A stretch of 64,000 nt of DNA, taken from contig JAVMKO010000002.1 in the NCBI GenBank assembly GCA_032164245.1, forward strand, positions 56,205,840-56,269,839, written 5' to 3'. Below are positions 24,051-34,708 of this stretch, in pieces; the first letter of the stretch is position 1, and the number at the start of each line of letters is the position of its first letter. Below the pieces are notes generated by a model, which ran no database searches, was not told the origin of the DNA, and worked only from the letters and a program-made list of their open reading frames with translations. This stretch comes from Sternotherus odoratus. Its lineage: Eukaryota; Chordata; Testudines; Kinosternidae. The position numbers were made by a program, and so were the translations under genes.

Positions 24051-24471
24051 AGACCTTGACTATACTGCAGAATTTTGTTGGCAAAAGTTATGCTGCTTTA
24101 ATTAAACTGCTGTTACCTGGCCACATTAAGCTCCTTGTGTCAGCAGAGCACATTCACACTAGCAGCTCTTGCATCAACACAGAGAGCAGTGCACTGTGGG
24201 TAGCTATCCCACTGTGCAACTGGCTGCACGTTGTTTTGGGAAGGGTTTGCAATGCCTCATGGGGCAGGTCATATGATGCAGGTTTCTCAGTCCCATCATT
24301 CCATGGGCATCCTATTAGATTGCCAGCCACTTTTCAACTGAAGTGTATGTGGGGCGGAAGAAGAAGAGTGTTTGACAGGGAGTGTGCGTGTGTGTTGGGC
24401 AGGGAGGAGACAGACAGAACATGTATTGAGGAACATGTGTGAGATTGTGTTTGTGGGGAGGGTAATGTGAG

Positions 24472-24474
<3 letters not shown>

Positions 24475-24556
<82 letters not shown>
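24475..24556. repeat. (GT)n microsatellite, about 40 units
   Basis: An uninterrupted GT run of about 80 bp lies within the element at 24051-25253, with GT-rich imperfect sequence before it. It is likely length-polymorphic and Z-DNA prone. Cys-Val or Thr-His repeat frames through it are artefacts. Confidence 0.97.
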
Positions 24557-24557
<1 letters not shown>

Positions 24558-24937
24558 GGGAGAGAGTGTGTTGGCATGTTGTCTTTTTAAGTTCAGGCAG
24601 CAACCTGAGCAATCAATCCTGAGGGAAGGGGTCACACCCCACATCAGCCCCTGGCACAGCACAGCAGTCTCTTCCTTCTGCCACTTCTCCCTTCCCCTCC
24701 TGCAGCAGCAGCAGCAGCCTGCCTTGCCTGCCTGCCTATAGTTCTGTGATTTCCTTGGAGTTCTCCCACAGACTCCTCAGCTGCCAAGAGCTGCACCCTG
24801 AGCACCCCTGTGCTGAGGAAAGTCAAAGTTTTCCCGGGCTTTGAAAAGGATGGGGCACATGCCTACAGGGCAGCCGAGTTCAAAACAGTGAGCAGAGCGG
24901 TGACGGCAGGCTTTGTGGGATACTGGGGGAGGCCATT

Positions 24938-25060
24938 TAGGGTGACCAGGCAGCAAGTGTGAAAAATCGGGACAGAGTTGGGGGGTAATAGGAGCCTATA
25001 TAAGAAAAAGATCCCAAAATTGGGACTGTCCCTATAAAATCGAGACATTTGGTAACCCTA
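24938..25060. mobile_element. TA-flanked MITE of the GGGTGACCA-ended family
   Basis: It begins TA|GGGTGACCAGGCAGC and ends ...TTTGGTAACCC|TA. Diagnostic interior words are 'gtgaaaaatcgggacag', 'taataggagcctatataag' and 'gggactgtccctataaaatc'. It is 121 bp between the TA dinucleotides and is nested in the older element at 24051-25253. The decayed copy at 6654-6768 is the same family. Confidence 0.88.
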
Positions 25061-25253
25061 AGTTCTGTCAACATAAACAGCAGTGTCTACACTGGCACGT
25101 TGTTGACAAAACTTTTGCACAAAAAGCTCTGTCTCTCGTCGAGGTGATTTCATTTTGTCACCAAAACAGAAGAGTTTTGTTGCCAAAAGTGCACCGCAGT
25201 GTGTACACCTCTGGTCTTTTGCCGCCAAAACTCTGTGGTGTAGACAAGGCCTC

Positions 25254-25884
25254 TGGCCTAATATTCTTTATGAGCCTTTTCTGGGAGCATTTTGCTGGAG
25301 TCTTGCATTCTTTTCCCAGGCAGCACAGAGGTGAGAGGAGCCTTGTGATTGATGGCTTTTAGCCACCAGCTGCCTGTCATAATTTTGCCTGTTCTATAGA
25401 TTTTCACTGTAGCACTGAGAACAGATAATTCCTCTTAAACCTTTTTACAGCCTGTGCAATGACTATGATTAGCAAATTATCCTTTGCAAATCTGTGAGGA
25501 GCTGAAGTTTGGTATAATTATGTAATCCAGATCTCCAGCCAGACTGGGTGTATTTTTACATTGCTATCCTAGTATTTAAGTCTTGCTAAAAATGATCTTC
25601 TTGAGGAAATGTGCTATAAAAAGCTAAATGTAAAGCCAATTTACAGAGGGAAAAATGCATTCTGAGCAAGTAGCGTCTAGTACCAGTGTCCGTACATAGT
25701 CAGAAGAACAGTGCAGAGTACAGTTTAATCTTGTGAAATGTAATCTGCCTATTTTTGATTAGTTAACTCTTTCTTCTACCATGTGCACGTGTTCTTACTT
25801 TTTTTTTTTTTTAATGGATGAAATTCCCCCTTTGAGCATAGGTCATATAAGCCTATGCTCTGTGTAAACTCTGATCAGTAGACT
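25254..25884. other. AT-rich sequence, nothing recognised
   Basis: No supported feature. A T homopolymer of about 13 lies near 25799-25811. Confidence 0.5.
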
Positions 25885-26267
25885 TAGGGTGACCAGGTAT
25901 CCAGTTTTCAACTGGAAAGTTTGGTTGAAAAGGGGACCTGACAGTGTCTGGTCAGATCTATTGACCTGACACCTAAAGTCTGATTATTGCGGGTAGGGAG
26001 GCACTGTGTCATCACGCACATCAGTCCCTACTCAGCGGGGCCACCTTCTACCTGTATCGAGTGGCTGCAGCTCTCAGCCCCAGCTCTGCAGGCAAGTCCC
26101 TCCTGACCTGGACAGGGGAGAGAGGGGAATAGCAATGAGCGACAGGAGGGGGAAGGAAGAGGAGGGAATCGAGAGTGGGGATTTGGAGGGGAGAGGAGAG
26201 GCAGGGAAGGTTCTGGCACTTCTGATGCAGTGTCCGGTTTTCAAATATTACAAAGTTGGCAACCCTA
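25885..26267. mobile_element. TA-flanked DNA element with GGGTGACC ends and GA-rich interior
   Basis: Left end TA|GGGTGACCAGGTATCCAG; right end as reverse complement TA|GGGTTGCCAACTTTG. Inner repeats such as 'gtgtccggttttcaaat' on the right and 'atccagttttcaact' on the left extend the inverted ends. The interior (26080-26215) is purine-rich on the + strand. It shares its terminal GGGTGACC with three other elements in the window, but the interior is different. It is non-coding; a 107-codon open frame through it has no motif. Confidence 0.75.
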
Positions 26268-27171
26268 ATGCAGGGCATTCCATCCTAATGAGATTTTGTA
26301 CAAGTCAAAAATGGATAGGATTAATCTGACATCTGTTCACATGATATAGTGGGAAATTGGCAGAAGGCCAAAATAATTAGCATTTTTATATTATACTTTT
26401 ATCCAAAATTTTGCATACAGTAACATTTACACTGTATAGGGGATTAAAGTGAATTGAAGATGATTGTTGGATTTAGTATTCTTGCTCTGTTCTTCTGATT
26501 CTTTCCTCTGTGACTTGATTTAACTTTTTACCAATACATATATTTATCTTTCAGTTATATCTTTTGTATATTCTATTACTACTTTCCTTTTTGTGTATAG
26601 TTCCATCTAATATTTCTATCTAATCTTAGTCCAATTGAATCTGATTCTAACAGTACCTTTAGGAACCTTAAAAAACAGTAATACATTGGGGTGATATTAT
26701 CTTATGGGGGCTGGAGAGAGTTGGATATTTTTGTGACTACACAGAAATGTATTAAATTGTAGTTATTTAGATACCAAATGGATGGATGGATAGATAGAAT
26801 TTTTATAGTACTCTAGAATCTGAATTGAAGCCAAAGCTTTCACTTTTGCAGAAAAATTTCACATCCTGAATTCTGTATAAAACAAATGACAGAATTGTTA
26901 AAAAGATATTTTATGTCAATTTTATTATTATACATATGATCTAACATAGGTCAGGTTGAGGCAAAGAGTTTTTAATGAAGAAATTTTAAGATTGCTTGAA
27001 TTCAATGAGAACTTAATGAGTGAAATATTGATTTCACCACATGCTTCCATATATTTTTGTTAAGAGAAAAATATTAGAATAATTAAGCATGCTTAAATAC
27101 AGTGGACTCTATGGTTGCTTATAAGAGGAATTTATAAATGAATGAAGGATCTGTCCATTTTTCAGGGTATG
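26268..27171. other. AT-rich sequence, nothing recognised
   Basis: No supported gene. A short GATG/GATA-type run ('gatggatggatagatag') lies near 26779-26796. Confidence 0.5.
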
Positions 27172-28288
27172 TACTGTATTTTTCGCCCTATAAGACGCAC
27201 TTTTTCTTCCCCAAAACGGGGGGGGGGGGGGGGGGGGAAAGTTGGTGCATCTTATAGGGCGAATGTGCGCCCCGGTTCCCCCCTCCCCGCCGCGGGCGGG
27301 CTGCCGGGAGCATCCCGGTTCCCCCCTCCCCGCCGCGGGCGGGCTGCCGGGAGCGTCCCGGTTCCCCCCTCCCCGCCGCGGGCGGGCTGCCGGGAGCGTC
27401 CCGGTTCCCCCCTCCCCGCCGCGGGCGGGCTTCCAGGAGCGTCCCGGTTCCCCCCTCCCCGCCGCGGGCGGGCTGCCGGGGGCGCTCCAGAGCCACGCCA
27501 CTGGGCAGGCAGCGCTCTGGGGAGAGACGCAGGGCTGCGCGCTTCTGCGGAGCTGCGCTGCAGAGCATCTAGGTCCGTCTGTGCTGCTGCTCTGAGCAGC
27601 ATAGTAAGGGGGCCAGGGCCAGGTGGTTGGATCAGCGGCAGGGAGCCCCATGGCGGGGGGGGGGGTTGTCAGGGACAGGGAGCAAGGGGCAGTTGGATGA
27701 AATGGAGGTTCTGCGGGGGTGGTCAGAGGACAAGGAACGGGAATGTTGGATAGGGTGTGGGAGTCCTGGGAGTCTGTCAGGGTGTGGATAGGGGTTGGGG
27801 TAGTCAGGGGACAGGGATTGGGTAAGGTGTGGGGTCCTGGGGGAGGAGTTAATGTGTGTGTGGGGGTCTCTGAAGGAAACAGCCAGGGGACAAGGAGCAA
27901 GGGGGGTTGGAGGGGTTGGGGATTTGGAGGGGGGCAATCGGGGGTGGGAAGTGGGAGGGGTCCCGGCAGCCCGCCCGCGGCGGGGAGGGGGAAACCGGGA
28001 CGCTCCCGGCAGCCCGCCCGCGGCGGAGACGGGGGAGGGGCGGCGGCGCAGACGGCGGGGGGGGGGTAGGTGGATCCGGCAGCCTGCCCGCGGTGGGGAG
28101 GGGGGGGGTGCAGCTGCGGGGACTAGGGCAGGGGTGCAGCCGGCAGGGGGGGGGGGTGTCGGCGCTTTAAAAAAAATCTGCGACTTTTCAGCGGAGGGGG
28201 TACAGAATCTTTTTTTTCTAGATTTTCCGCCTTTAAAATTAGGTGCGTCTTATATGCCGGAGCGTCTTATATGGCGAAAAATATGGTA
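27172..28288. mobile_element. GC-rich fold-back DNA element with TA ends, 43-bp tandem repeats and a poly-G run
   Basis: Left end TACTGTATTTTTCGCCCTAT; right end as reverse complement TACCATATTTTTCGCCATAT. Each end carries a second subterminal copy: an inverted 'gtgcatcttatagggcg' at about 27246-27262, and a direct 'gcgtcttatatg' pair at about 28246-28273. Inside the left arm lie 20 G residues (27218-27237) and five 43-bp units. The right arm carries the reverse complement of that unit at about 27959-28035, with a third degenerate copy near 28068-28100, so the element can fold back over its GC-rich arms. The centre (27660-27950) is a degenerate G-rich repeat. No transposase is visible. Open frames of up to 263 codons on both strands come from the CpG-rich repeat lacking stop codons. 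Confidence 0.82.
27271..27485. repeat. 43-bp GC-rich tandem repeat, five copies
   Basis: Units start at 27271, 27314, 27357, 27400 and 27443, exactly 43 bp apart, each beginning CCCGGTTCCCCCCTCCCC and containing GCCGCGGGCGGGCTGCCGGG. Differences between units are one or two bases. Because 43 is not a multiple of three, every frame cycles through the same 43-residue peptide, which explains the long spurious open frames. Confidence 0.95.
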
Positions 28289-28804
28289 GTTGATGTGTTA
28301 ATTTTTACATATTTTTTGGAACCATTCCTCTCATTTGAATTATTTTTCTTCTTTCAGTGAATGGCTATCTTAGTCTACTCTAGCCACTGAGAGATTAATT
28401 ATTTCACATCTTTGAAATGAGACTATTTCTGTTAGAAGCCCCAGCAGCATTACCCAAGGTTCACTTGGTAATACATATCCAACAATTTGTAGTATTTGGT
28501 TATGAATAGCTTCTCAATACTCTCTAATGACTGGATATATCCTCCATATATTCATAACATCTCCCCTTTTCACCACAATTTCTCCAACATTTATCCCCAA
28601 TTCAGTCTATATTGTTTTTGTATATGACTCCAACCATGTTAAAGGATTTATGTCACTTTCCATCCTTATGAATCCCAAAGTCGTCTAGAAACATTCCTGA
28701 CTAGAAATGGGCATAAACCACAAAGTTCCGCTGCAGAGCTGAAGTTTCCAAGAGTATGGGGGCAGAAGGTAGGGTTGGAGCCAATGTTTTGATGTTCCTC
28801 ATTA
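28289..28804. other. AT-rich sequence, nothing recognised
   Basis: No supported feature between the fold-back element and the next CR1. Confidence 0.5.
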
Positions 28805-29545
28805 TTGTAGGCCATACTTACAGGATTGGGGGACCCTATCCTGGGAAGCAGTGACTCTGAAAAAGACTTGAGAGTCAGGGTGGATAATCATCTGAACATG
28901 AGCTCCCAGTGCAAAGTTGGACCAAAAGGCCTAATGCAATTCTTGGCTGTACAAACAGAAGAAGAATAAGCAGTAGAGAGGCTGTATTAGCTCTTTATTT
29001 GGCATTGGCAACAACTACTGGAATACTATGTTTGTTTCATTCTGATATACACAGATCAAGAAGGATATTGATAAATTGGAGAGGGTTCAGAATCATGAGA
29101 CTAATTAAAGGTTTGGAAAGAATGACCTGTAGTGATAGACTCAAGCAATTCAGTCTATTAAACTCATCAAACAGAAGGTTAAGGGGTGACTTAATCATGG
29201 TCTACAAGTACCTACATGGGGAACAGAAATTGAAGAATAAGGGATCTTAAGTCTAGCAGACAAAGGCATAACAAAATCCAATGCCTGCAAGTTGAAGTTA
29301 GACGATTTCAGATGGGAAATAAGGCATAATTTTTTTAATGAGGGTAATTAGCCACTGGATCAATTTACGAAGGGCAGTGATGGATTTTCCATCACTGGAA
29401 ACCTATGAATCAAGATTGGATATTTGTCTAGATAAGATGCTCTAGTTAAAACAGGAATTAATTCAGGTAAGTTCTGTGGCATGTGTTCTGCAGGATGTCA
29501 GACACAGTGGAAACATAGTGATCCCTTCTGACTTTATAATCAATT
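28805..29545 (+). mobile_element. Old CR1 LINE fragment, end of ORF2 and 3' UTR
   Basis: The open frame at 28909-29250 reads KRPNAILGC, then VLALYLALATT, then INWRGFRIMRLIKGLERMTC, then LLNSSNRRLRGDLIMVYKYL. This is the CR1 ORF2 C-terminal order (KANAILGC...[17 protein letters not shown]...LERVQ...MIKGLE...KRRLRGDLI). It ends near 'acatagtgatcccttctgac', an older CR1 3' end without the ATTCTATG tail of the younger copies. It is clearly more diverged than the copies at 8.4 and 30.1 kb. Confidence 0.85.
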
Positions 29546-29550
29546 AATTG

Positions 29551-30119
29551 TAGGGGTCAGGTGTCTGTTAATCAAAATTGGATTTTAGTATCCCCAAACT
29601 TTGGGGTTATTAACACCTGAGGCAGTTTGCTTTGGTCTTCTTTCTGCTATTATCAATGGCTAGTGTAGATTACATATACAGGAGTCACAATACCTATTTC
29701 TGAAGTGCAGCTATTGCTGATATAAAATGTAACAACATTTTATGTGCCAGATAGAAGGGAAGTGAGTAGAGATCAATGTGCAACCCAGCAGGGAAGCAAT
29801 GCCAGCGAAACTCGGTGCCAGTGATCTGTCACCTCCACCAGCACTATTCTGGGGCAGATTTTTTTTAAAAAACCCTCTCCTCCCCTCCCAGACCAGCCAA
29901 GATCAGCCAGGAAGAAAGGTATGCTCATTACCAACATCATGGAAATAGGACTCCTGAGCATTGGGGGTAGGCCCTACACCACCTCTTTATGATAAGCAGC
30001 AGAATGGGTTATGGGTATTCTTTTACTGCCTTCCCCGTACAGACTACTGACATCAGCTAATCTTTTTCTTGACTATTTCAATCAATTCACCTTTTTTAAA
30101 ATCAACCATTATCTTTAAA
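29551..30119. other. AT-rich sequence, nothing recognised
   Basis: No supported feature. Confidence 0.5.
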
Positions 30120-31445
30120 AAAGGGAAGTAGAAGGATCCGGGGAACTACAGGTCAGTCAGCCTCCACTCAGTCTCTGGAAAAATCATGGAGCAGGAAAGT
30201 GATCAGGAAGAGTCAGCATGGATTCACCATGGGGAAGTCATGCCTGGCTCACCTAATTGCCTTCTATGAAGAGATAACTGGCTCTGTGGATGAGGGGAAA
30301 GCAGTGGGCATGTTATTCGTGGACTTTAGCAAAGCTTTTGATACGGTCTCCCACAATATTCTTGCCAGCAAGTTAAAGAAGTATGGGTTGGATGAATGGA
30401 CCATAAGGTGGATAGAAATCTGGCTAGAATAGATTATCGGGCTCAATGGGTAATGATCAATGGCTCCATGTCTAACTGGCAGCTGGTATAAAGTGGAGTG
30501 CCCCAAGGATCAGTCCTGGGGCCAGTTTTGTTCAATATTTTCATTCATTAATGATCTAGTGGATAGTGTGGACTGTACCCTCAGCAAGTTTGCAGATGAC
30601 ACTAAACTGGGAGGAGTGGTACCTACACAGGAGGGTAGGGATAGGATACAGAGGGACCTAGACAAATTAGATGACTGGGCCAAAAGGAATCTGATGAGGT
30701 TCAACAAGGACAAGTGCAGAGTCCTGCACTAAGGACGGAAGAATCCCATGCACTGCTACAGACTAGGGACTGAATGGCTAGGCAGCAGTTCTGCAGAAAA
30801 GGACCTAGGGGTTACAGTGGATGAAAAGCTGAATATGAGTCAACAGTGTGCCTTTGTTGTCAAGAAGGCTAACGGCATTTTGGGCTGTAAAAGTAGGGGC
30901 ACTGCCAGCAGATCAAGGGATGTGATCGTTCCCCTCTATTTGGCATTGGTGAGGCCTCATCTGGAGTACTGTGTCCAGTTTTGGGCCCCACACTACAAGA
31001 AGGATGTGGAAAAATGAGAAAGTCCAAGGGAGGGCAACAAAAATGATTAGAGGGCTGGACCACATGATTTATGAGGGAACTGGGATTATATAGTCTGCAG
31101 AAGAGAGGAATGAGTGGGGATGAAGTCTGCAGTAGAAAAGAATGAGCTGCTTTCAGCTACCTGAAAGGGGGTTCCAAAGAGGATGCTCTCAGTGGTACCA
31201 GATGACAGAACAAGAAGGTCTAGGTTGGATATTAGGAAAAACATTTTCATTAGGAGGGTGGTGAAGCACTGGAATGGGTTACCTAGGGAGGTAGTGGAAT
31301 CTCCTTCCTTAGCGGTTTTTTAAACCTGGCTTGACAAATCCCTGGCTGGTATAATTTAGTTGGTGTTGGTCGTGCTTTGAGCAGGGGGTTGGACCAGATG
31401 ATCTCCTGAGGTCCCTTCCAACCTTGATATTCTATGATTCTATGT
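30120..31445 (+). mobile_element. CR1 LINE, 5'-truncated, with reverse-transcriptase motifs and CR1 tail
   Basis: The frame at 30199-30432 carries the fingers/palm start, including FVDFSKAFDTVSHN near 30316-30357. A second frame, 30460-30732, carries [12 protein letters not shown] with the FADD catalytic motif at about 30589-30600. A third, 30748-31017, carries [16 protein letters not shown] and [21 protein letters not shown] stop at 30430 and small frameshifts separate them, so the ORF2 is broken. The 3' UTR has 'cagggggttggaccagatga', and the element ends in TCTATGATTCTATG at 31432-31445. The endonuclease domain and ORF1 are absent. It is the best-preserved LINE of the window and the reference for the deletions in the 8.4-kb copy. 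Confidence 0.95.
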
Positions 31446-32614
31446 TTTCCTCCAGCTTCATTATGATTCTTGCTTTTGTGTCTTGATCCTGTGTCCATTT
31501 TACTCAAAGGTGAAGCTCCCATTGAGTTCGCAGGGGCAAGATCAGGCAAGATCAGGCAAGATCTCCTTTTCCCTGTGTGTCTTTACTGCATACCACTCCT
31601 TGCAATCTGCCTGTTCATTCCATCCCTCTTGCCAGCCTCATCTACTTTCATATCCCTCTTCTGCCTTCTTCACTCCTACCTAAATGTTAATAGGAGCAAT
31701 GTCCATTCCATTAGGCACTTCAATAAACACTTTGATTATTATCAAATTCCTCAACTTTACTTAGGCATTTAATCATGTCTGAGCCATTTATGGCCTCACA
31801 TCCGATTCACCATGAAAATTATCCCTCATTCTTCACTTTAAAATTAATTAACAAATAAACATTCATTTACATACGTTTAACTTGCCACTGTCTAAGCAAA
31901 CATTCACAGCTCAGGGGTTTGACATTTTGATTCCATGAAATCACAAGCAAGCAATATCAACAAACAATCAGAATATAGGAATAGTAAATGAAATTTCAGG
32001 GGGGCCTTTCTTTACTTTATTTTTATATAGTTTGAACTTTAAACTATGAAGCATTTTGTAACCATTTTTACACTTATGGTCAGGGGCCTGTTTCAGTTCA
32101 CATTTTTTTTAATTTATCACAAAAGTATAAATTATTCCTAAGCAATGAGAAATCAGTTAACATGAATTTGCATAATGAATAAAGGCCAGATTTCTAGTTA
32201 ATGTGAAAAGCAACAGCAGCCAAATGACAGCTCTGTAAAACTAGTGCTGAAGGAAGATGAGGTACAGCAAAGCATGTGTGCACAATCAGTTCTCATATAC
32301 ACACACACATGAAATAATAATGTAACTCCTTCACTACTGATACATTTTTGAGTGCCAGGAATTTAATTCTTTTTGAGGCTGACATATTTTAAAACCCAAT
32401 TGTTGAGTATTTCTTTTCAGGTATCCAAGGTAATTCTAGACTGGTTATATCTCAGAACACTGTAATTTTTAATGGCTACAGGTTAGTGTGCCTAATTACG
32501 TGATCACAGAAATTCTGCCAAAACTAAATAGTTTAAAAATAAATAAATATGCTCAGGTCTACATAAGCCAGAAATTTATATTTGTATAGATCTCTGTATT
32601 AAACCTAGTGCATA
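31446..32614. other. AT-rich sequence with a tiny tandem repeat
   Basis: Nothing recognisable apart from three tandem copies of about 11 bp ('gcaagatcagg') near 31534-31562 and a short CA run near 32299. Confidence 0.5.
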
Positions 32615-32995
32615 CAGGACCGCTGACAGCAGAGGACAAAGGAAGCTATTGTCCAGGGGCCCAGCCAATTTAAAAGGGCTCTGGGGGTCCCCAGCTGCCA
32701 TTAGCAGCACAGCGGGGCTAAGGCAGGCTCCCGGAACCAGCCAGCATGTCCCTACGGCCCTTGGGGAGGGGGTTTACACATGCAGGGAGGGGGTCTACAC
32801 ATGCAGGGAGCTGCCACAGCTTTCCCTGTTACTTCCTCCTGCCGAGACTTCCCCACTGCCGGAGTCTTCCCCTGTGGCATGGAAAGGCTCAGCAGGGGGG
32901 AGCTGCCAGAATCTTTGCCTGCCTCCTTTCCTTGCTGTTGGAGCTGTTCCCTGCAAGGCAGGAAGGCAATGGGACACTACACGGCTAAAATAGTA
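32615..32995. repeat. GC-rich repeat, probably left part of a hAT-type element
   Basis: It starts CAGGACCGCTGACAGCAG, followed by 'ctattgtccaggggcccag' and 'aatttaaaagggctctgg', wording typical of GC-rich hAT-like repeats in turtles (from memory). It contains two tandem copies of a 20-bp unit, 'gggagggggtttacacatgc' and 'gggagggggtctacacatgc' (about 32764-32803). No matching right end or TSD was found. Overlapping frames here are non-coding. Confidence 0.5.
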
Positions 32996-33717
32996 ATGTA
33001 CACAGAGGCAGTGATGCTTGGGGATGTAGCGAGCCATGCAGGGTACATACAGGCATCTTTAGTCACCTAACCAGTGCCTCATTGTGTACAGTGCTATTTA
33101 TATCCATGTTGGGGCGGGGGTTGTTCAGAATATTTACTCTACATCCCCATAAGGAGTGTGAGGTGTAGACATACACTAAGTGTGCCTAAATATGAATTTG
33201 GGGAAAACTTAAGGAATCGAAGTTTCAAAATTTTGGCCATACTTAGGGTGACTGTATTTCCCTATGCTGAATATGAGACACCTGGTAAAATTATTCATAT
33301 TTATGTGAGTTTAACAGCAATCAATTGTACAAACATTCAAATTAGGGCTATCAGGCAATTACAAATAAATTGTGATTAAAAATTAATTGCAATTAATCAC
33401 ACTGTTAAAGAATAATAGAATACCATTTATTTAAACATTTTTGGATCTTTTCTACAGTTTCAAATATATTGTTTTCAATTACAACACAGAATACAAAATG
33501 TACAGTGCTCGCTTTATATTTATTTTTCATTACAAGTATTTGCACTGTAAAAAAACAAAAAAATATGTAGTATTTTTCAATTCACCTAATGCACGTACTA
33601 TAGTGCAATCTCTTTTTATGTTTGTAAGTTCAACTTTCATGATAATTATGTACAGAAAATAATTGCATTCAAAAATAAAACAATGTACAACTTTACAGCT
33701 TGCAAGTCCCCTCAGTC

Positions 33718-34400
33718 TTATTTCTTGTTCAGCCAATCACTTAGACAAACAAGTTTGTTTACATTTGTAGGAGATAATGCTGCCCACTTCTTATTTACAA
33801 TGTCATCTGAAAGTGAGAACAGGTGTTCTCATGGCACTGTAGTAGGCGGTGTCACAAGATATTTATGTGCCAGATGTGCTAAAGTTTCATATGTCCCTTC
33901 ATTATGCTTCAACCACTATTCCAATGGACATACATCCAGGCAGATGATGGGTTCTAATTGATAACAGTTCAAAGCAGTGCAGATCAGTACATGTTCATTT
34001 TCTTCATTATCTGAGTCAGATGCCAGCAGCAGAAGGTTAATTTTCTTTTTTGGTGGTTTGGAATCTGTTGGTTCCTCATCAGAGTGTTTCTCTTTTAAGA
34101 CTTTTGAAGGCATGCTCCACACCTCGTCCCTCTCCGTTTTTGGAAGGCACTTCAAATTCTTAAACCTTGGATCAAGAGGTGTAGATATCTTTTGAAATCT
34201 CAAATTGGTACCTTCTTTGCGTTTTGTCAGATCATCAGTGAAAGTGTTCTTAAAATGAGCAACGTGTGCTGAGTCACCATCTGAGACTGCTATAACATTA
34301 AATATATGGCAGAATGCATGTGAAATAGAGTAGAGGACATATAGTTCTTTCCCAAGGAGTTCAGTAACAAATTTAATTAACGCATAATTCTTTTAACAAG
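33718..34400 (-). pseudogene. hAT transposase C-terminal fragment, decayed
   Basis: On the minus strand the frame from about 34400 down to a stop at 33718 gives, in order: an FKNTFTDDLTKRKEGTNLRF stretch; LDPRFKNLKCLPKTERDEVW; a basic/acidic linker (KPPKKKINLLL, SDSDNEENE); CPLE followed by a stop in place of the first W of the expected WW and then LKH; and LAHKYLVTPPTTVP, another stop, EHLFSLSDDIVNKK, LVCLSDWLNKK. This is the hAT dimerisation domain at the C-terminus of hAT (Ac/ZBED-like) transposases, where E.WW, the LA.KYL..PATT..CERLFS segment and the R.AL....V..L..L..WL ending are conserved. At least two stops break it, and the conserved C and R of CERLFS are lost. The BED zinc finger and the catalytic core are absent. 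An inverted, more decayed copy of the last third lies in the right arm (34402-34640). Confidence 0.82.
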
Positions 34401-34708
34401 CGTCATTAGCACAGTAGCATGTCCTCTGGAATGGTGGCCAAAGCATGAAGGAGCATACAAATGTTTACAGCATATCTGGCATGTAAATATTTTGCAATGC
34501 GGCAGCAAAATTGCCATGCAGATGCCTGTTCTCACTTTTTTATGACATTGTAAATAAAAAGAGAGCAGCATTATCTCCTATAATGTGAACAAACTTGTTT
34601 CTCTTAGCAATTTGCTGAACAGAAAGTAGTACTCAGTGGACTTGTAGGCTCTGAAGTTTTACATTGTTTTGTTTTTAAATGCAGTTATGTAACAAAAATT
34701 CTACATCT

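Larger units (their letters stand above)
24051..25253. mobile_element. Harbinger-like non-autonomous element with long inverted ends, carrying a GT microsatellite and a nested MITE
   Basis: Left end GACCTTGACTATACTGCAG then AATTTTGTTGGCAAAAG. The right end as reverse complement is GGCCTTGTCTACACCACAG then AGTTTTGGCGGCAAAAG, so the inverted repeat extends over about 37 bp. The interior includes 'gtagctatcccactgtgc' near 24199, a block shared with 59990-60380 and with the Myb/SANT relic region. The (GT)n array and the MITE at 24938-25060 lie inside it. The target duplication is not visible, so the superfamily is inferred from the related copy at 59990-60380, which has a TAA duplication. There is no transposase. 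Confidence 0.7.

Noticed and set aside
24296..24662. Thr-His and Cys-Val repeat proteins
   Set aside because: They are translations of the GT microsatellite on either strand.
27109..27900. 263-codon open frame on the minus strand and a 203-codon frame on the plus strand over the same DNA
   Set aside because: Both run through the 43-bp GC repeat, where stop codons are scarce. The peptides are frame-cycled repeats (Pro/Arg/Gly-rich), and all frames of both strands are open.
33244..33255. TTAGGG at element ends considered as interstitial telomere repeat
   Set aside because: Only a single TTAGGG occurs at each end, and it is part of the TA|GGGTGACC terminus. No tandem TTAGGG array exists in the window.
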